Part shown: positions 1 to 10,912 of the stretch, piece after piece
Layout of the letters: every line of letters starts with the position of its first letter
Numbering within the stretch: the first letter of the stretch is position 1
Assembly (NCBI GenBank): GCA_002914845.1
Contig: JXTC01000146.1
Location: 276,217 to 340,216 of the forward strand
Length of the DNA stretch: 64,000 nucleotides
From: Trema orientale
Lineage: Eukaryota > Streptophyta > Magnoliopsida > Rosales > Cannabaceae
Direction of reading: 5' to 3'
Translations under genes and position numbers: made by a program
The notes under the pieces: model-generated
What the model saw: the letters and a program-made list of their open reading frames with translations, nothing else
Database searches by the model: none
What the model was told of the DNA's origin: nothing

Positions 1-1112
1 TTCAATTTTCATGAAAAGAATACATGACATTTTTTTTTTTTTTGAAAGGATACATGACATTTATTGATGTATGAAGTATTGGATTGGTGTTTTTTTTTTT
101 TTTTTTTTGAGTGTAAGCATTGGATTGGTTAGTATCTTATAGGATATTGCTCTAGTTTTACTTAATTTTATTTTGTAACTGTCTTAGGATTATGATTATG
201 TCTAATTAGATTTGTATTCTTTTCTTTTTTGAAATAATATCTGTTTAGATTTTTCTTTTGAAGTAACTTCTTAAGAGTCACGTTCACCAGAGGACCTCGG
301 TTTTTATTAGTGGGTGGAATACATTTTTAGAAAGCGCTGGACTACTCATGTTGGAACGTTTTCGAATTAAACAAAGTTTTTATTTTATTTTATGAACTAA
401 AGAACTTGAGAAACATTCGTCAATAAAAACTTTAAAAAGAAGAATAATAGACTAAACATGAAGAGATGTTTACTCAAAATAATAATAATAATAACAATAA
501 TAATAAGAGATGTGTTATCTGCTTTAAAAAATATCTCAAAAAAAAAAAAAAAACCACGAAGAGGTGTGTTTTTCGTGGTTTTTTTGGAAAATACTGATAG
601 GCATAACTATTGGTGTGAAACAATACCAATAGTAAACTAAAGAGTGTCTAAAATACGCAACCCATTTTGAATAGGTAATAATGTACTTATTCAATTGAAA
701 TGGGTGCAATGAAAGGGTACAACAAATTTGGTTGTTACCTATTCAATCGGAAATTATCACAATTAAAACATGCAGCCTTTACTAGATAGGTGACTAGGTA
801 CTATTCATTTGGATGTGTACAATGAGAATATAAAAAGGTGTAATTAAGTCTGTATAGAAAGTGCATCTCTTTTGAATTTCCAACTTATTCCAAAAGCATT
901 CAGAGTTTTTCTTTTCTTTTTTTTTTTTCTTTTAAAGAGTATCATTCATCTTACGTACGGATTTCTTGGAATAATATGGTACAGACAGATAAACAATATG
1001 GTATAGACAGATAAACAATTTTGCTTAAATGTACTCTGTTAGACCTTGTGCATAACTATTCTCTAAATTGGTGGTGGCACGTCTTGAAACATTTTAGGTG
1101 TATATAAATAAG
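1..1112. other. gene-free AT-rich spacer
   Basis: No exon, RNA gene or clear transposon was recognised here. The stretch is AT-rich with long T and A runs. The only structured item is the A/T-flanked hairpin at 547-585, listed separately. Confidence 0.6.
547..585. repeat. perfect 14-bp stem hairpin flanked by A and T runs
   Basis: Seven A plus CCACGAA (547-560) pair perfectly with TTCGTGG plus seven T (572-585) across an 11-nt loop. It resembles a bacterial intrinsic terminator in shape, but in a plant nuclear spacer it is more likely a remnant of a foldback element. Confidence 0.6.
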
Positions 1113-1481
1113 GGCCGGTAATTTGAACACAGCTCACCAACACGATTCGAAACTCGCACGTTTAGTTGACACGTTTGACATGAAACTGATCCGATTTGAC
1201 ACAATTAATTAATTTTTTTAATCAAAATATATTATAAAATATTAAATAATGACTCCATAGAAAATAATTTTTAACAAATTTTTTGTAATTCAAGTAAATG
1301 AAAAACAATAAACTAATGAGCTCATTTACTTTAATAAAGTAAAATTGGAGTGAAAAAAATCAAGTAAATGAATAATTGTTATGTTTAGAAGTGTTATGAC
1401 ACGTCAGTCTGACTGACATTTTCATTAAACAGATAATATGCGGATAACACGAAACTCGCACGACATTCACGAATTGCCAGC
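1113..1481. repeat. putative TIR-bearing non-autonomous element
   Basis: The left end (GGCCGGTAATTTGAACAC, near 1113) and the reverse complement of the right end (GCTGGCAATTCGTGAATG, from about 1481) are similar. Both ends also hold inverted copies of ACACGA..AAACTCGCACG (near 1140-1160 and 1446-1465). No coding sequence lies between them. This looks like a degenerate terminal-inverted-repeat element. The superfamily is uncertain because no convincing target duplication is visible. Confidence 0.4.
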
Positions 1482-2180
1482 ATAATACCTTTTACTTTTA
1501 ACCTAACATTTTTCTAACGCACTCATATGCCATAAAAATTTAACAAATTGCACTCAAAAGCAAAAAAAAAGGAAGAAAAAGAAAGAAAACAAGTCCTTTC
1601 TTGACTATGTTTAGGTTGTTTCTTCAATTAAAGGTTTGGATTTATGCATACACCTATTCATGTCCATTTGTTGAATTTGAGTTGAGAGTAATAAAAAAAT
1701 GAAGTTATACATGTTCTGTTTTTCTCTGTTTTGCATTTGAACTGTGACCCTTGTTTGTTGCATGAGCAAAACTAGAACAACTTCATACACATTGTTTTGG
1801 GGTTTTCCTAATTTTTGGAATTAATCCTAAGACATGGATTAGTGTTAGTTAAGCACAAAAATTACGAAGACCTAAGCTAGCTCACCTAAACTACATATAG
1901 CACGGGTCAGGCTACGTGTCACTCGAAGGGAAGTCAAACTACACGTCACATTGGAGCTTAACCCTTTATGCACAAGCTGCCCAACGGTTCTAGACAACTC
2001 TAGAAGGCCCCGGACTCTTCTAGCTTGCTCATCAAGATCTTGTAGCCTAAGCGCTTACAAGACAAGTTTTTTTTGGCTTCAAGAACAAGCCGCCTAATGA
2101 TTCTAGAATACTCTAGAATCCTCTAACTTGCGCCCTAAGATCATGCCGCTCAAGTACTTGCACTACAAGCTGTCCGAGTT

Positions 2181-2194
2181 TTCTAGAAGCTTCC
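2181..2194 (+). promoter_or_regulatory. three-unit heat-shock-element-like site
   Basis: TTCTAGAAGCTTCC contains three alternating nTTCn/nGAAn pentamer cores (TTC-TA-GAA-GC-TTC), the consensus for trimeric heat shock factor binding. Two-unit versions (TTCTAGAA and AGAAGCTTCT) occur nearby around 2101 and 2311. All lie upstream of the TATA box at 2515. Function is inferred, not shown. Confidence 0.4.
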
Positions 2195-2514
2195 GGATGC
2201 TTCTTGCACACCAAGATCTTGTAACACAAGTCTTCATTGGCTTGTATATGGCTGCCACCTAGTTTCCTTGTAGCTCAAGCACTTCAAAGACAAGCTACCT
2301 AGAAGCTTCTAACTTCTATCCTAAGATCCCTTGTTGTCTAAGTACTTCTACCATAAGTTAAATTACTTGTAATAAAAGAACTTATATGACAAGTTCTTGT
2401 AGCCTAAGAACTTGCAAGACAAGTTCTTGCACCTTAAGCAAGCTCGGCCAATGGAGGCTTGACACCTCAATTACTTCTAGCCGAAGAACTTGTCTTACAA
2501 GGCAATCTTTTGCC

Positions 2515-2522
2515 TATAAATA
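2515..2522 (+). promoter_or_regulatory. TATA box of the LTR-like repeat
   Basis: TATAAATA followed by a pyrimidine-rich stretch from about 2590. It is the strongest core-promoter motif in the 1843-3701 repeat and would place transcription start near 2545-2555. Confidence 0.4.
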
Positions 2523-3057
2523 GGGATATGCTCCCTTCATTTGTAACAACAAGAATTTTAGTTCACAAACTATCAATACAAGCTCTCATTTTTTTCTCTT
2601 CCATCCGGTCTCTTTTCCTTTCATTCTCTCTCCCTCTCGTTCTCTTTCTTGACCGAAGCTCTCAAGCTTCCCCTTCTCGCTCTTGCTTTTATGTTCAACC
2701 CGTGGTCCTTGCCACCACCACCTCCATATAGACACATAAAACCTCTCCCTCTTGCCTTCTTTATTGTCCAAACCGCGAGCCTCCCCTATTAATCCTCATC
2801 ATCACCACTTATTTCTCTCCAAGCCGTGACCTCTACCTCTCGGATTCTCTCATCCCAAATTAAGACCAATTTTCGGTCCATTCCATCAACATCTCTTCGT
2901 ATCTACCATCAATCCGAATTTCTGACGTATGTGCTTCAGTGATCTTTGGATACCGAGCTACTCTCCACAATCTCGTGCTTGACCTGTAGCACAAGTTCGA
3001 GGTTTTGTGCTTTCTATATTTATATATATATATCTATCTTATATCTCTCCCTTGGCG

Positions 3058-3543
3058 AGTAATTTGTATTGCCGCTCTAAGTGCAATCAGTTACTATGCT
3101 TCCCCTTCCTCGTAAAGTAATCTGTATTGCTGCTTTAAGTGCAATCGGTTACTTTGCTCCCCTTTTTAATTATTGTGCGCATTTATTTAGTGATCTGTGT
3201 TGTTTTCCCTTGCAACCGGTCACACCGCTTTATTTAAATTTCAGCACTTTAATTTCAGTTATTTATTATTATTTACAATGATATGGCTGGTCTTACCGCC
3301 TCGTAATTCTAACCTCTCTAACTAACTGAAACTGGCATATGGACGGTATCGCCTTCGTCAGTTTCTAACCATTTATTTTTCTGCACTTTATTTCTGTTGC
3401 TAACTTCTAGTTGACACTATGGTCGGTTTATTCGCCTCAGTCAACTAGTAATATTTAATTCCTTGTCTATTTATTTATTGCATTATTATACTACTTCTAG
3501 TCTTCAGTTGACAATATGGTCGGTTTATTCGCCTCCGTCAACT
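3058..3543. repeat. series of six related but diversified stem-loops
   Basis: Six hairpins follow each other. H1 3058-3095: AGTAA/TTACT with inner ATTGC/GCAAT. H2 3114-3155: AAAGTAA/TTACTTT with inner ATTGC/GCAAT. H3 3190-3223: GTGA/TCAC with inner GTTG/CAAC. H4 3328-3365: GAAACTG/CAGTTTC. H5 3407-3448: CTAGTTGAC/GTCAACTAG. H6 3506-3543: AGTTGAC/GTCAACT. H4-H6 share a loop containing ATGG.CGGT..TTCGCCT. H1-H3 share another with TGTATTGC or TGTGTTG. Stem sequences differ between hairpins while pairing is kept. They lie in the transcribed-like half of the LTR-like repeat. Confidence 0.75.
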
Positions 3544-3943
3544 TTTAATATTATTTTATTTCTGCTGCACACTAAGTGAGTCATCCTTGCAACCGCCAAT
3601 CTTGTCGAGATATGTAGGAAGAGTTGTTCTTATTGCAACCGCCTATCCTGTTTCGACACGTGGAAGTGTTGTGACGACCCTTTCTGCTGTGCATTCTAAC
3701 GGTATAACCCAATTATCTTCTGTTTTATCTTAATTAAGTACAGGTCATACTAATTAATTCAGAGCACAACTCCGACCCCGAACACACATGTTTCTAGATT
3801 ATCGAAGAAAATGAGTGGTTGATGCTTGTATTTCTTCTAAAGTTCTCCCTTTTGTCTCCGGTACAAGCTTCGCAACAAAGAGAACCGTTGAGCCACAAAT
3901 GACCGAGAAGATAAAAAATGTTCTTACATTAAAACCACTTTAA

Positions 3944-4497
3944 GGTTATGTTTGGTACACTGTATAAGGACTCTGCATTGTATCAATTAAACATAATATT
4001 GTGTTTAGTTGTGCTTTTGTATTGTATTATTTAATACGACATCAAAATTTAATATAATACGGAGAGTATTATCTAATACAGAATAAAAGGTCTGGATTAC
4101 ACTGTATTATATAATTTTAACTTTAACGTAGTTTTGTACAATACTTACTCTCCTTACTTTTTTTGTTTTTAATTTCTCTCCCATCACTTTCTCCCTCACA
4201 TCACTTTATTCTTTTCAAAAGTGGTATTTTTCTAAATAAATTTTTAAAAGTGGTATTTTTCTAAATTTATATCTAAAAAGTGGCTTTTTTTGTAAATCAT
4301 TTTTTTAAAAGTGGTAATTTTACAAGTGGTATTTTCCTAAAGTTTTTTTAAAATGGTATTTTTCTAAGTAAATTTTTGAAAATAATATTTTTCAAAATTA
4401 ACTTTTTAATACAACATCTTAATACAAATGCAAAATCAAACATAATACTGTAATAAAATAATATAATACAATACAATATGGCACACCAAACATAGCC
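3944..4497. mobile_element. Tourist-like MITE (PIF/Harbinger type) in intron 17
   Basis: Ends are inverted repeats: GGTTATGTTTGGTACAC at the left, and the right end reads GGCTATGTTTGGTGTGCC on the other strand. Both sides are flanked by TAA (3941-3943 and 4498-4500), the 3-bp target duplication typical of PIF/Harbinger elements. The interior has no coding sequence and iterates AAAGTGGTATTTTTCTAAAT. It lies 20 bp upstream of exon 18 of the dead transporter. Confidence 0.75.
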
Positions 4498-4630
4498 TAA
4501 GTGTATTGAAGAACAAGAAATAGTAAAAGGGAAGAAAAACAAAGTTTGCAATGGTACGTAGTTGTACCTGAGAGCTCCACTCCATCATAAAATTGAAACT
4601 GTACGTAACTATCCGAGAACAAGTCTTGTT

Positions 4631-5901
4631 TGTTGGAAAATGGGTTAATATGTATTGGGCTTGTCTTGGGCTTGGAAGCCCATGTACATTATAAAGTCTA
4701 TTTGTGTGTATTAGAACCCATTTTCATTAGCCATTTTGAAGCTAAAAATTGAGTGGGACCCACATCTTGTTGATGAAAGGTCTTGGTGAATTCTTGTTCT
4801 CCTCCGCGAGTACATCGATTTCGTATATTCACACACTCAAAATGGTGTACGGATGAATGAGAAATTGATGCTCAAAAGTGCACCATTGAAATGGAAAAAA
4901 TGAAAGGAAAAGTGAGAGTCCCACATTGGTGGGAAATGTTTGATTCAAGTGGTTTATAAAGAACCTTGTTTTGTGATGGTGGTAAGAATAACAACCACAG
5001 ATGCTCTCTCAGGCGCGCGCAGGGGGGGTACAAATCTTCGGGCCTGGGCCTGAATTTGCATGGGCTCGTGTGTGCCCGCACCTGCGGACACGAATGCCGG
5101 GCCGAAACTTGGACCATAATAAGCCCAATCTTTTGTTGCGGCCCAGTACAATTTTTTCTTTCTTTTTGGACGGTTTTGCTTCATCAAATGATGTAACCTA
5201 TGTGATTAATGCCCGAAACTGCCAGAATCAATTTGGAAAACGTTTTAAATCTTTTGTTAAAAGTTTTGGATGTTAGTTAAACGTTTTTGGACGTTTTGAT
5301 TATGGCTGGCATGTACAACAGCCATGTTAACATGAGTAACAGCTATGCTAAAAGCTGAAAAACGTTTTGGGTTTAATGGACAGGTTTTAGATTTTGCTTA
5401 TGAGTCCTTCCTTGGAGACTATAAAAGGAGTTCTCTTCCTCCTCATTTCCGCACACCAAAAACCGAAGCTCCTCTATAGTTTTCTGTCTAGCTCTCTCTC
5501 AAATTTCTCTATTCTTCAAGTGTTCTTGAGTTCTTCAGCTATTCTAGCTATAGTTCTTAGAGAATTCAGAAATTTCGTAGTTAGATCTTTTAGGGTGTTG
5601 GAGTTCATTGCAATCCAGTTCGTAGAGTGGAGGTGTTGGTGCTTCACCTGCTACTCTTCGTCGTTGTATCCTGGGAAATTGACGCTTGCTAAAAAATCCT
5701 CAAGCATTCCAGTGGAGGGAGCGAATCAGTTTTAAGGACACTGTGATCTACACAGGCCTCGACGGTAACCAGTGATTCTAAACTACTACTGAATTCTGTT
5801 TGGTATAAATTTTTCCTAACTTTATATTTGTATTAAAAAGGTTATTATAAAGTTTGAACGTTAGTAAACCTATATATATTGCATGTTAATTATTTCTTAC
5901 A
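4631..5901. mobile_element. 1.27-kb solo LTR inside transporter exon 17
   Basis: The element begins TGTTGGAAAATGGG and ends TTTCTTACA, and is flanked on both sides by TTGTT (4626-4630 and 5902-5906), a perfect 5-bp target duplication. Removing the element and one TTGTT leaves 114 nt of exon 17 that align with the 115-nt exons of the intact paralogs. A TATAAAAG box occurs near 5419 followed by a CT-rich leader. There is no internal domain or second LTR, so it is a solo LTR left by recombination. Open frames within it (for example 5394-5735) show no known domain. Confidence 0.88.
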
Positions 5902-7935
5902 TTGTTCCCCAGAGTCACTAGGCTTCCAGCCGAACCCTTTATGTTTATAGGGAATATCTGCATTGGAAAGAACTTAATATAGTAAGTTTTACCAACTTTT
6001 GTCCCATGATTTTTGCTTATAATTCTTAGATTACTCAACGAAAGATTGATAAGAATATGAAGTTTTATAATGTACCTCTGCCATTATAACCCAAGGTAAT
6101 CCTGCCATGCCCATTACATATGCTATACTAAACCCCTGAATTCAAGACGAACCTTTGAGAGTACTATTGATTCTAAACCATGTTAATGAGCTGAGAACTT
6201 GGCATAATTATTGCAAAAGTTTGGAACTGACCAAATTTTTAGTTTTCGTGTAATATTTGCTTGTTTGGTTCATGGTATATTTGCACATACCTGAATACCA
6301 ATACACACCAATATTGGAGTGAGCTGGTGCAAGTAGTGGAGTTCCTGTGGACAATAAATATTAGATTAGTGTAAATCATTTGCGTGCAAAGCATAAACCG
6401 AAAAAGAAAGAAAGAAAGAAAGAAGAGAAGCATGTAGTTTAAGTCTGAATAGACCAGAAATAAGAATGACAAACCAAGAAGAAGGCAACTCAAGCATGTT
6501 CCTGCTGCAGAAATCTGCATACATTGAAAATCCTGACTATGAAACTTCATGAATATCATCTGGATGGTAAGTTAGTATCTTGGGAGAATTTTTTGTTGTT
6601 TTTTTTACCATTAGAAGTGGTTGTCGTCCCAATTTATCGCTGACAAGAACACTCAATGCAACAGCAGGTAACTGCAATTAAACAGTCACATTTGAGATGT
6701 GTGTGCCATTCACATGCAGAGATTATGAAAGCTCATATTGTACCTGGACAATAGCCATTGATATAATTCCAACACCCTTTGGAAAACCTGTGAAAGATAG
6801 AGATTCAACATCTGTGATGTTCAATGCCTTTTACATCTAAATTATTTGCAGCCGTTTCAAAAGCAATTTATTTACCAGCATGAGTAAAAATCGATCCAGA
6901 GTAGTAAACAATCACACCGTTCCCCCCAAATTGTTGGAGTACCATTAGCCCAACTCCACCCTAAACAAATTATTAGGATAAGAAGCTCTTAGACACCTCA
7001 TGAAAAAGGCACACAACTGGCTTTTACAAATCAAGGCAGCTCATAGTGAGTGCATGAGCATATCTCCATTGGAACAAGTCTAGAAGTCTTTCCGAGTGCT
7101 GGTGAAATGTTTCGGTATATCCTGCCACAACAATGGCGCACCATTTGTTTTTTGTGCAAAAAGAATACTTAAGATTAAGAACAGAAACAAAAACAGCTTC
7201 CCCAAGGGTTTCTTTGTGCGAAAATTTTGTGTTAAAGAAAATGGGATTGAAAGTCACTATAATTTCAGCTGCTTCTTCAGAGATATCAGCATTCTTTCCC
7301 CTAGGACTCTGCAGTATGGTTTCAAGCTCGTTGTGTTTTCCAATTTTCGCCTGCAAACAACTTCTAATTACACTCATTGGGAGATTCTATCTGGAACCTT
7401 TCCGTTTACTTGGTAATGCTAATGCAGGCCAATTATTGATGATGGCAGCACTTGAAAATAACTAAAAGTGCAGGGGAGGAAGGAGCAAAAAATAAAGAAT
7501 ATCTTTACTCGTTATGGAAGTAAAGCTGCTAAATTCATGTGAAAACGTGGACAAAATGTTATATGTGTTACTAAACTTTTTTTTTGGTTATTTCTTCTTC
7601 TTTGTTGTCTTATTATACTCACCAGCCATCGAGGAGACTCGGGAATGAAGAATTATCCTAGAATGTGTAACAGAGAAAGAACACAACCTGAGGAAAGAAA
7701 AATCATTAGTGTAGAGAGTGATTCCGAGAAATCTTTTTCTTTTGGGACTAAATGAAAACAGTGTACAACAAATAATTTACCAATGAGAGCCAAGAGGCGC
7801 CAGCTAACAGCATTGCCTATGAAGTACATCAATGAAATCCCACAACAATGCATCAACTGCCCACTTGAACAAACAATTAAATTTATGATCACAGAAAATC
7901 GGAAATCGGAAGAAAGTAGAAGAATAAGTATCTTA

Positions 7936-8094
7936 GAGTGCGTTTGGTATAGGATTCGAATCCTATTCTACAAATCCAAAAACAACTTTCATGAAGAAAG
8001 TTGGAAAGATAAATATTTTATCATTCCAACTTTATTCATGAAAGTTGTTTCTGGATTTGTAGAATAAGATTCGAATCCTATACCAAACGCACCC
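7936..8094. mobile_element. 159-bp near-palindromic Tourist-like MITE
   Basis: GTGCGTTTGGTATAGGATTC at the left is repeated inverted at the right end, and complementarity continues through TATTCTACAAATCC and CAACTTTCATGAA, so most of the element folds into one long hairpin. TTA flanks both ends (7933-7935 and 8095-8097), the PIF/Harbinger target duplication. It lies in intron 6 of the dead transporter and makes up over half of that intron. Confidence 0.85.
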
Positions 8095-9492
8095 TTAGCT
8101 TTCATAAATACAAGGTATAACTTGTACCTGGTTTCGAAGAAGTAAATCTTCCCCGAATACTCTTTGGAGATATTTTGGCAATGTATACAGGTACCTGTTC
8201 AGCTAACAAGTATTTGATCACGATACATGCTTGTTTAGCATAAGAAACTAACTGTCAACTCTCACAGAAATTACCAAATACGCGAGAAGCCCAAACGCAA
8301 ATCCAAGTAATAGTCTTCCAACATCCAATGACCAAGCATTCTATAGCAATAATTCATTCTTGAGCTGATTCTCACCAGACAGGAGAAGGGGGAAGGAAAA
8401 AAACAGGATAGAAGAAGGAAGTACACGTACACAAAATGCTGACTCTTTTCGTACTTGAATAATGTTCCACTAAATTTATCCAGTGTGGCAAAACTTTGGT
8501 ATATCACTTGTTATGTTAAACCCGGTTCGAATTCTTACTACCACATATGTTTTTTTTTAACATATTCACCGTCAAAGTAAATGAATCGCAATTACGAGTT
8601 ATGAAGAACGAAGACAAAACCTTTCCAAATGCTATTACAAACCACCCTGCAGCACTCAATATTTGTGAGAACCACATTGTCTGCGCCAAGAGTTACAAGC
8701 AATATAGGGATCATCATATTGTTTAAAGCTACTTCAGAACGAAAATTAACTGGATGAAAACTAGAATATAGGATGTAAGGAAACTTACAGCCTTACGACC
8801 GACAAGGTCAGCTAAGCTCCCGTTTACTAGTCCACCTATGTGTTGTCATCGAACCGAAAACTGAGTACTGCATAATGAGGAGTCAATCAAACGCTAAGGA
8901 CTCGAAAAGAAGTTTTCAATAAAGTGAAACACTTGACTCATACATCTGCAACAGAGAGGTCTAAGTCTTCCATGATTCCAGATTTAGTAGGTGAGGAATA
9001 TCCAGTCTGCAAGGCAAGACAAGGCAAGGCGTCATCAAAACATGAAAACATGAAAACATGAAATTGTTTATACTAATTAAACACCAAAACATTTTCTTCT
9101 TAACGATCACATCGATATTTTCCATTTTAACTTCGAACATAATGATGTTCTACTTATGTTTTTCATTCCTCTGGATTTTATAATACCAAAGAAACAGAGA
9201 ATATGATGGTGGTGCTTACGGTGCAGCCAACGCTGAGAGAGCCGCAGAGGGCGACCACAGTGCTGAGAACAACAACAGGAGTTGCTGAGGAGAAGCCATT
9301 CCCTTGACAACTTTCATCTTCTTTCTGCTTTGCCTCCTCAACCGTTGACCTTGCCAATAATCTTTCTTCCATGCTCTCTCTCTCTCTCTCTTGGTAGAAA
9401 ATGAGAAGTGAAGGATGACAGAGAAGAGATTGAGGTTTTCTATTCCCTTCAAATAATACATTCAAATACAAAAATTGATCGACATGATTCAC

Positions 9493-9985
9493 TGTTGTTA
9501 TTGGTCCAATTTGTCAGTCGGTTAGATTAGTTACAAAGTTTTTAGTTAGTTTAAAGCTATTAGTCCTACAGAGTCATATCTTAGTGATACACGTGTCTTT
9601 TGTATTCAATATAAAAAGGGCCGTATGTAATGTAAGACGAGAGGTCTGGACTAGAGAGCTTTTGGGTATTATTGTATAATAAACACAAGAGGTCTATAAG
9701 GCACCGAGAGAGAAGTTTTCTTTCAAAGAGAAACAACTTGAGAGAATTAAGGGGTTTTGAGTGAAAACAGATCAGGGGCAGAGATCTTGGGCGTGTTGTA
9801 TACATGGTTAACTTTGTAATCTTGTACTTGGATAGTGGATTAGCTTCGCCATTGGCAAACTCGATGTAGATTCCCATAATGGGAATTGAACCAGTATAAA
9901 TGCTCTGAGTGTTCTTGAGTTTTCTGGGTAATCTTTATTAGAGATTTTGGCATTGAGATTCAAGTGGGTTCTGTTCTATTCATCA
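9493..9985 (+). repeat. 5' LTR of the copia element
   Basis: 493 bp, beginning TGTTGTTATTGG and ending TTCATCA. It contains a TATA-like motif (ATATAAAAA, about 9609-9617) and an AATAAA polyadenylation-like signal (about 9678-9683). By eye it differs from the 3' LTR at about 20 positions plus one short indel, roughly 96 percent identity. Confidence 0.93.
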
Positions 9986-10070
9986 CCAAGTGGTATCAAG
10001 AGCCAGGTTCGGGCTCAGGAGAAGGTTCGGCAATTGTACTTGGTGATTTCTTGAGGTTCTTGAAGCAGTC

Positions 10071-10912
10071 ATGGGTAGCTTGAAGTTTGAGCTGAATGCC
10101 TTTGACGGAACTGGAGATTTCAGCTCTTGGAGGAAGAAGATGAAGGCTTTGTTAGTTCAACAAAAATTACAGAATGCCCTGGTCGATCCAACCACTCTAC
10201 CTTCAACTATGTCCAATGTTCAGCGAGGTGAGCTTCAAGAATCAGCTTACTCCATTATAATTCTGTATCTTGCTGATAATGTTTTGAGACAAGTTGATGG
10301 AGAAGATACAGCTTACAAAGTATGTAACAAATTAGAACAGTTATACTTGACGAAGTCTTTAACTAATAGAATTTTAGTTAAGGAGAAATTCTTTGGTTTT
10401 AAGATGGATTCTACCAAAAATCTAGAACAGAATCTAGATGAGTTTAAGAAAATAGCCATTACTCTAAGTTCAATTGATGATGAAAAGATTGGAAACGAAA
10501 GTCAAGCCATTATTTTACTGAACTCCTTACCTGACAATTATAGGGAGGTTAAAGCTGCTTAAAAGTTTTGTAGACAAACAATTACAAGAGGAAGTCACTT
10601 CGATCTTGGGAATTAGAGATGAAACCAGACTTGAAAGGCAATGGAAATGGAGAGAGTTTGAATGTAAGGGGCAGGTCTAAAGATAGAAATTATAAGGGTA
10701 GAGGGAAATCCAGATCAAAATCAAAGAATGGACAAAAGGCTATAAGGTGCTATTATTGTCATGAAGAAGGTCATATCAGAAAGAACTGTCCTAAAAGAAT
10801 TAAGAATCAAAAGAATAAACCAGAAACCAATGGTGATGCTGCATTGGTAGAGGATGGATATGAAAGTGCAGATGTTCTTTTAGTGGCTACAGCTGGTACT
10901 GAAAATCAGTGA
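10071..10912 (+). pseudogene. copia gag remnant (UBN2/gag-like, CCHC zinc knuckle)
   Basis: The frame opens with ATG at 10071 about 85 bp after the LTR and reads a copia-type gag N-terminus for 163 codons until a TAA at 10560-10562. Reading continues in another frame (near 10563-10620) and then shifts again to the frame holding the zinc knuckle, which has the pattern C-x2-C-x4-H-x4-C at 10748-10789 within a Lys/Arg-rich stretch. An in-frame TGA at 10910-10912 then separates gag from the protease motif. In an active copy this would be the capsid and nucleic-acid-binding part of one polyprotein. At least two frameshifts and one nonsense change are present. Confidence 0.85.

Larger units (their letters stand above)
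1843..3701 (+). mobile_element. LTR-like repeat, probably a degenerate solo LTR
   Basis: The left end begins TGTTAGTTAAGCACA and the right end reads TGTGCATTCTAACG, an inverted-terminal pattern typical of LTR ends, although the expected final CA is not intact and no target duplication is visible. A TATA box (TATAAATA, 2515-2522) divides it into a U3-like part full of AAGAACTTG/CAAGTTCTT and TCTAGAA motifs and a transcribed-like part holding a series of stem-loops (3058-3543). No internal coding region or second copy is present in the window. It lies about 100 bp downstream of the stop codon of the dead transporter at 3799. The assignment as an LTR is inference from ends plus TATA box. Confidence 0.45.
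3799..9372 (-). pseudogene. ERD6-like sugar transporter pseudogene (type A)
   Basis: All 18 exons of the array's common gene plan can be aligned: 9220-9372, 8944-9006, 8789-8867, 8621-8680, 8275-8340, 8128-8194, 7781-7856, 7623-7687, 7258-7350, 7045-7121, 6876-6960, 6744-6787, 6609-6671, 6455-6514, 6291-6344, 6076-6135, 4568-5957 (interrupted) and 3799-3923. Lesions seen by comparison with the intact copies: 11-nt deletion in exon 3 (79 instead of 90 nt); 1-nt gain in exon 6; TAA in exon 8, just before the place of the PESPRWL motif; 1-nt loss in exon 10 and its GT donor changed to AT; 1-nt loss in exon 17; an LTR inserted in exon 17; and the AG acceptor of exon 18 changed to AA. MITEs sit in introns 6 and 17. 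The original product was a 12-helix MFS monosaccharide transporter; this copy cannot make one. Confidence 0.93.

Noticed and set aside
547-585. Hairpin with T tract considered as an intrinsic terminator
   Set aside because: The sequence is plant nuclear DNA, where such terminators are not used, and no gene ends there.
5001-5276. Open frame of 91 codons in a GC-richer stretch
   Set aside because: It lies wholly inside the solo LTR at 4631-5901 and shows no domain; overlapping frames on both strands are equally open.
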